Assembly: GCA_051001995.1 (NCBI GenBank)
Contig: JBPCMT010000155.1
Coordinates: 1-9,096, forward strand
DNA: 9,096 nt
Source of the DNA: CAWEHQ01 sp051001995
GTDB taxonomy: Bacteria; Actinomycetota; Thermoleophilia; Solirubrobacterales; Thermoleophilaceae
Direction: 5' to 3'
Below the pieces are notes generated by a model that made no database searches, was not told where the DNA came from, and saw only the letters and a program-made list of their open reading frames with translations. Positions 7,725 through 9,096 of the stretch are shown here, piece by piece (the first letter of the stretch is position 1; each line of letters begins with the position of its first letter). A program made the position numbers and the translations under genes.

Positions 7725-8660
7725 CTACTCCGCCGCGGGATCCTCCTGGGCCGCAGGGTCGTGCGCCTTGACCGCGTGACCCCCGAACTGGTTGCGCAGC
7801 GCCGCGAGCACGCGTGCGGTGTAATCGCCGTTGCGGCGCGAGTAGAAGCGCGCCATCAGCGCCATCGAGATCACCGGTGAGGGAACGTCGTGCTCCATGG
7901 CGTCGAGGACCGTCCAGCGGCCCTCGCCGGAGTCCTCGACGTAGCCCTCGAGCCGCTCGAGGTCGCGGCCCTCGTCGGCGAACGCCCGCTCGGCAAGCTC
8001 GAGCAGCCACGAGCGCACCACGCCGCCCTGGTTCCAGAGGTGAGCGATCGCCTCCAGGTCGAGGTCGTAGTCCGAGGCGTGCATGATCTCGAAGCCCTCG
8101 GCGTAGGCCTGCATCATCCCGTACTCCACGCCGTTGTGGACCATCTTCACGTAGTGCCCGGAGCCGCTCGCGCCCATGTGGGCCCAGCCGTCGGGGGGCG
8201 CCAGCACGTCGAGGATCGGCGCGAGCCGCCCGACCGCCTCGTCGCCGCCGCCGACCATCATGCAGTAGCCGACCTCGAGCCCCCAGACGCCTCCGCTCGT
8301 GCCCACGTCCACGAAGTGGAGGCCGCGCTCGGCGAGGCGGGCGCCGCGATCGCGCGAGTCGGTCCACTTCGAGTTGCCGCCGTCGATGATCGCGTCGCCC
8401 TCGTCGAGCAGGTCCGCGAGCTTGTCGACCGTCTGAGCGGTCGGGTCACCTGCGGGGACCATGATCCACACGCTCCGCGGCGCCTCGAGCTGCGATACGA
8501 GCTCCTCGAGCGAGCCGGCGCCCGCCGCCCCGTGCCCGACGGCCTCCTCGACCGCCTCCGCGCTCATGTCGAACGCCACGACCTCGTGCTCCGAGTCGCG
8601 GTGGATGCGGTGGACCATGTTGCCGCCCATGCGGCCAAGACCCACGAAGCCGAGTTTCAT
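7725..8660 (-). CDS. gnd: 6-phosphogluconate dehydrogenase, decarboxylating, short form
   Basis: A 311-residue enzyme that oxidatively decarboxylates 6-phosphogluconate to ribulose-5-phosphate. The length marks the short class (about 300 residues) rather than the roughly 470-residue E. coli type. Visible motifs are the Rossmann loop GLGRMG (7-12), DGGNS (93-97), DVGTSGGVWGLEVGY (118-132), GHYVKMVHNGVEYGMM (168-183; K172, N176 and E179 match catalytic residues of the family) and DSGEGRWT (243-250). The second beta strand ends in VVAFDMS with Asp31, where NADP-specific enzymes usually have Asn-Arg; this and the short class suggest NAD+ preference, which is inference. The Ala/Asp/Glu-rich tail after 300 is probably disordered. 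The ATG overlaps the upstream isomerase stop (ATGA) and has GGGAGG 7 nt before it. Confidence 0.96.
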   Translation of the reverse strand: MKLGFVGLGRMGGNMVHRIHRDSEHEVVAFDMSAEAVEEAVGHGAAGAGSLEELVSQLEAPRSVWIMVPAGDPTAQTVDKLADLLDEGDAIIDGGNSKWTDSRDRGARLAERGLHFVDVGTSGGVWGLEVGYCMMVGGGDEAVGRLAPILDVLAPPDGWAHMGASGSGHYVKMVHNGVEYGMMQAYAEGFEIMHASDYDLDLEAIAHLWNQGGVVRSWLLELAERAFADEGRDLERLEGYVEDSGEGRWTVLDAMEHDVPSPVISMALMARFYSRRNGDYTARVLAALRNQFGGHAVKAHDPAAQEDPAAE

Positions 8661-9096
8661 CGCAGCGCCTCCCGCAGGCGCCCGGCGAGGTCTCTGACCG
8701 CCGCGGCCGGGTCGCCCTCGAGCCGGACACGCTCGGCCGGCAGGCCGTGCGATCGCAGCGTCTCCAGGTCGCCGGTCGCCTGCGCGTTCTTAAGCGTTGC
8801 GAACGAGTAGCCGGCGTCGGGGACTTCCAGGTCTTCGTCGCCGTCGTGTACGAGCTGGAGGAAGATCCCGTTCGGCGGGCCGCCCTTGTGAAGCTGGCCG
8901 GTCGAATGGAGGAAGCGCGGCCCGTAGCCGAACGTGGTGGTCGCCCGCGTCGCGTCGCGGATCGCGACGCGCAGCTCCGCCACCGCCTCGTCGAAGGCCT
9001 CCGACGGCTCGAGGTAGCCCATGATCGCGACGTAGCGCGGCGGCTCGGCGGCGGCCAGCAGCTTCTCGAGCGCTGCGTCGTCGGCCTCCTCGACCT
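8657..9096 (-). CDS. pgi: C-terminal end of phosphoglucose isomerase, probably transaldolase-isomerase fusion (partial)
   Basis: Only the last 145 residues lie in the window; the frame is open through the right edge, so the apparent ATG at 9022 is internal (it is preceded in frame by PPRYVAI, part of the same conserved stretch). The segment RYVAIMGYL, then TTTFGYGPRFLHSTGQLHKG, then NGIFLQL and YSFATLKNAQATGDL, is the C-terminal sugar-isomerase domain of glucose-6-phosphate isomerase. This form, with HSTGQLHKGGP, is typical of bifunctional transaldolase/glucose-6-phosphate isomerase proteins, and position ahead of gnd and zwf fits. The transaldolase half cannot be seen, so fusion is inferred. 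The enzyme would interconvert glucose-6-phosphate and fructose-6-phosphate and, if fused, rearrange pentose pathway sugars. The TGA stop overlaps the gnd start by 4 nt. Confidence 0.88.
   Translation of the reverse strand, partial: VEEADDAALEKLLAAAEPPRYVAIMGYLEPSEAFDEAVAELRVAIRDATRATTTFGYGPRFLHSTGQLHKGGPPNGIFLQLVHDGDEDLEVPDAGYSFATLKNAQATGDLETLRSHGLPAERVRLEGDPAAAVRDLAGRLREALR
8668..8673 (-). promoter_or_regulatory. Ribosome binding site for gnd
   Basis: GGGAGG on the minus strand (plus CCTCCC) stands 7 nt before the gnd ATG, inside the end of the upstream isomerase gene. Together with the ATGA stop/start overlap it supports the chosen start and coupled translation. Confidence 0.6.

Noticed and set aside
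7135..8367. 410-aa minus-strand frame across gnd and zwf
   Set aside because: Arg/Ala/Gly-rich out-of-frame reading of two clearly identified genes.

Overview
The window is very GC-rich DNA with dense short-gap gene packing and GTG as well as ATG starts. OpcA next to a NADP-type glucose-6-phosphate dehydrogenase (seen mainly in Actinobacteria and Cyanobacteria), a GH15 trehalase-like enzyme and what looks like the end of a transaldolase/phosphoglucose isomerase protein suggest a high-GC actinobacterium, perhaps a deep-branching lineage such as Thermoleophilia. The lineage is inference from gene content and base composition; no rRNA or other phylogenetic marker is present.

Left part, plus strand (1-1410): the 3' part of ctaB (heme O synthase), whose reading frame runs open through the left edge behind a Pro/Ala-rich segment, followed 5 nt later by a small single-domain cupin protein that has lost one canonical metal-binding histidine. 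Both run toward a minus-strand gene; stop codons are separated by only 19 nt.

Middle (1430-2392): a minus-strand gene for a membrane-anchored, Gly/Pro-rich low-complexity protein of unknown function, with a good Shine-Dalgarno site, then a 282-nt non-coding gap holding several inverted repeats (a short hairpin just after the GH15 gene, a 9-bp spaced inverted repeat and a 13-bp palindrome).

Right part, minus strand (9096 down to 2393): six tightly packed genes in transcription order: the C-terminal end of a phosphoglucose isomerase (probably a transaldolase-isomerase fusion), gnd, zwf, opcA, pgl and a GH15 trehalase/glucoamylase-like hydrolase. Gaps are -4, 21, 40, 10 and -4 nt, so this is almost certainly one operon. 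It encodes the whole oxidative pentose phosphate branch (Zwf with its factor OpcA, Pgl, Gnd) plus the isomerase/transaldolase link back to glycolysis, and ends with a cytoplasmic enzyme that could release glucose from trehalose or an alpha-glucan. The promoter lies outside the window to the right.

Most of the window is ordinary central metabolism. I do not see a convincing new biological system. The points worth a second look are the ctaB N-terminal extension, the altered cupin, the low-complexity membrane protein, the structured 2111-2392 gap, and small residue-level departures in the pathway enzymes.
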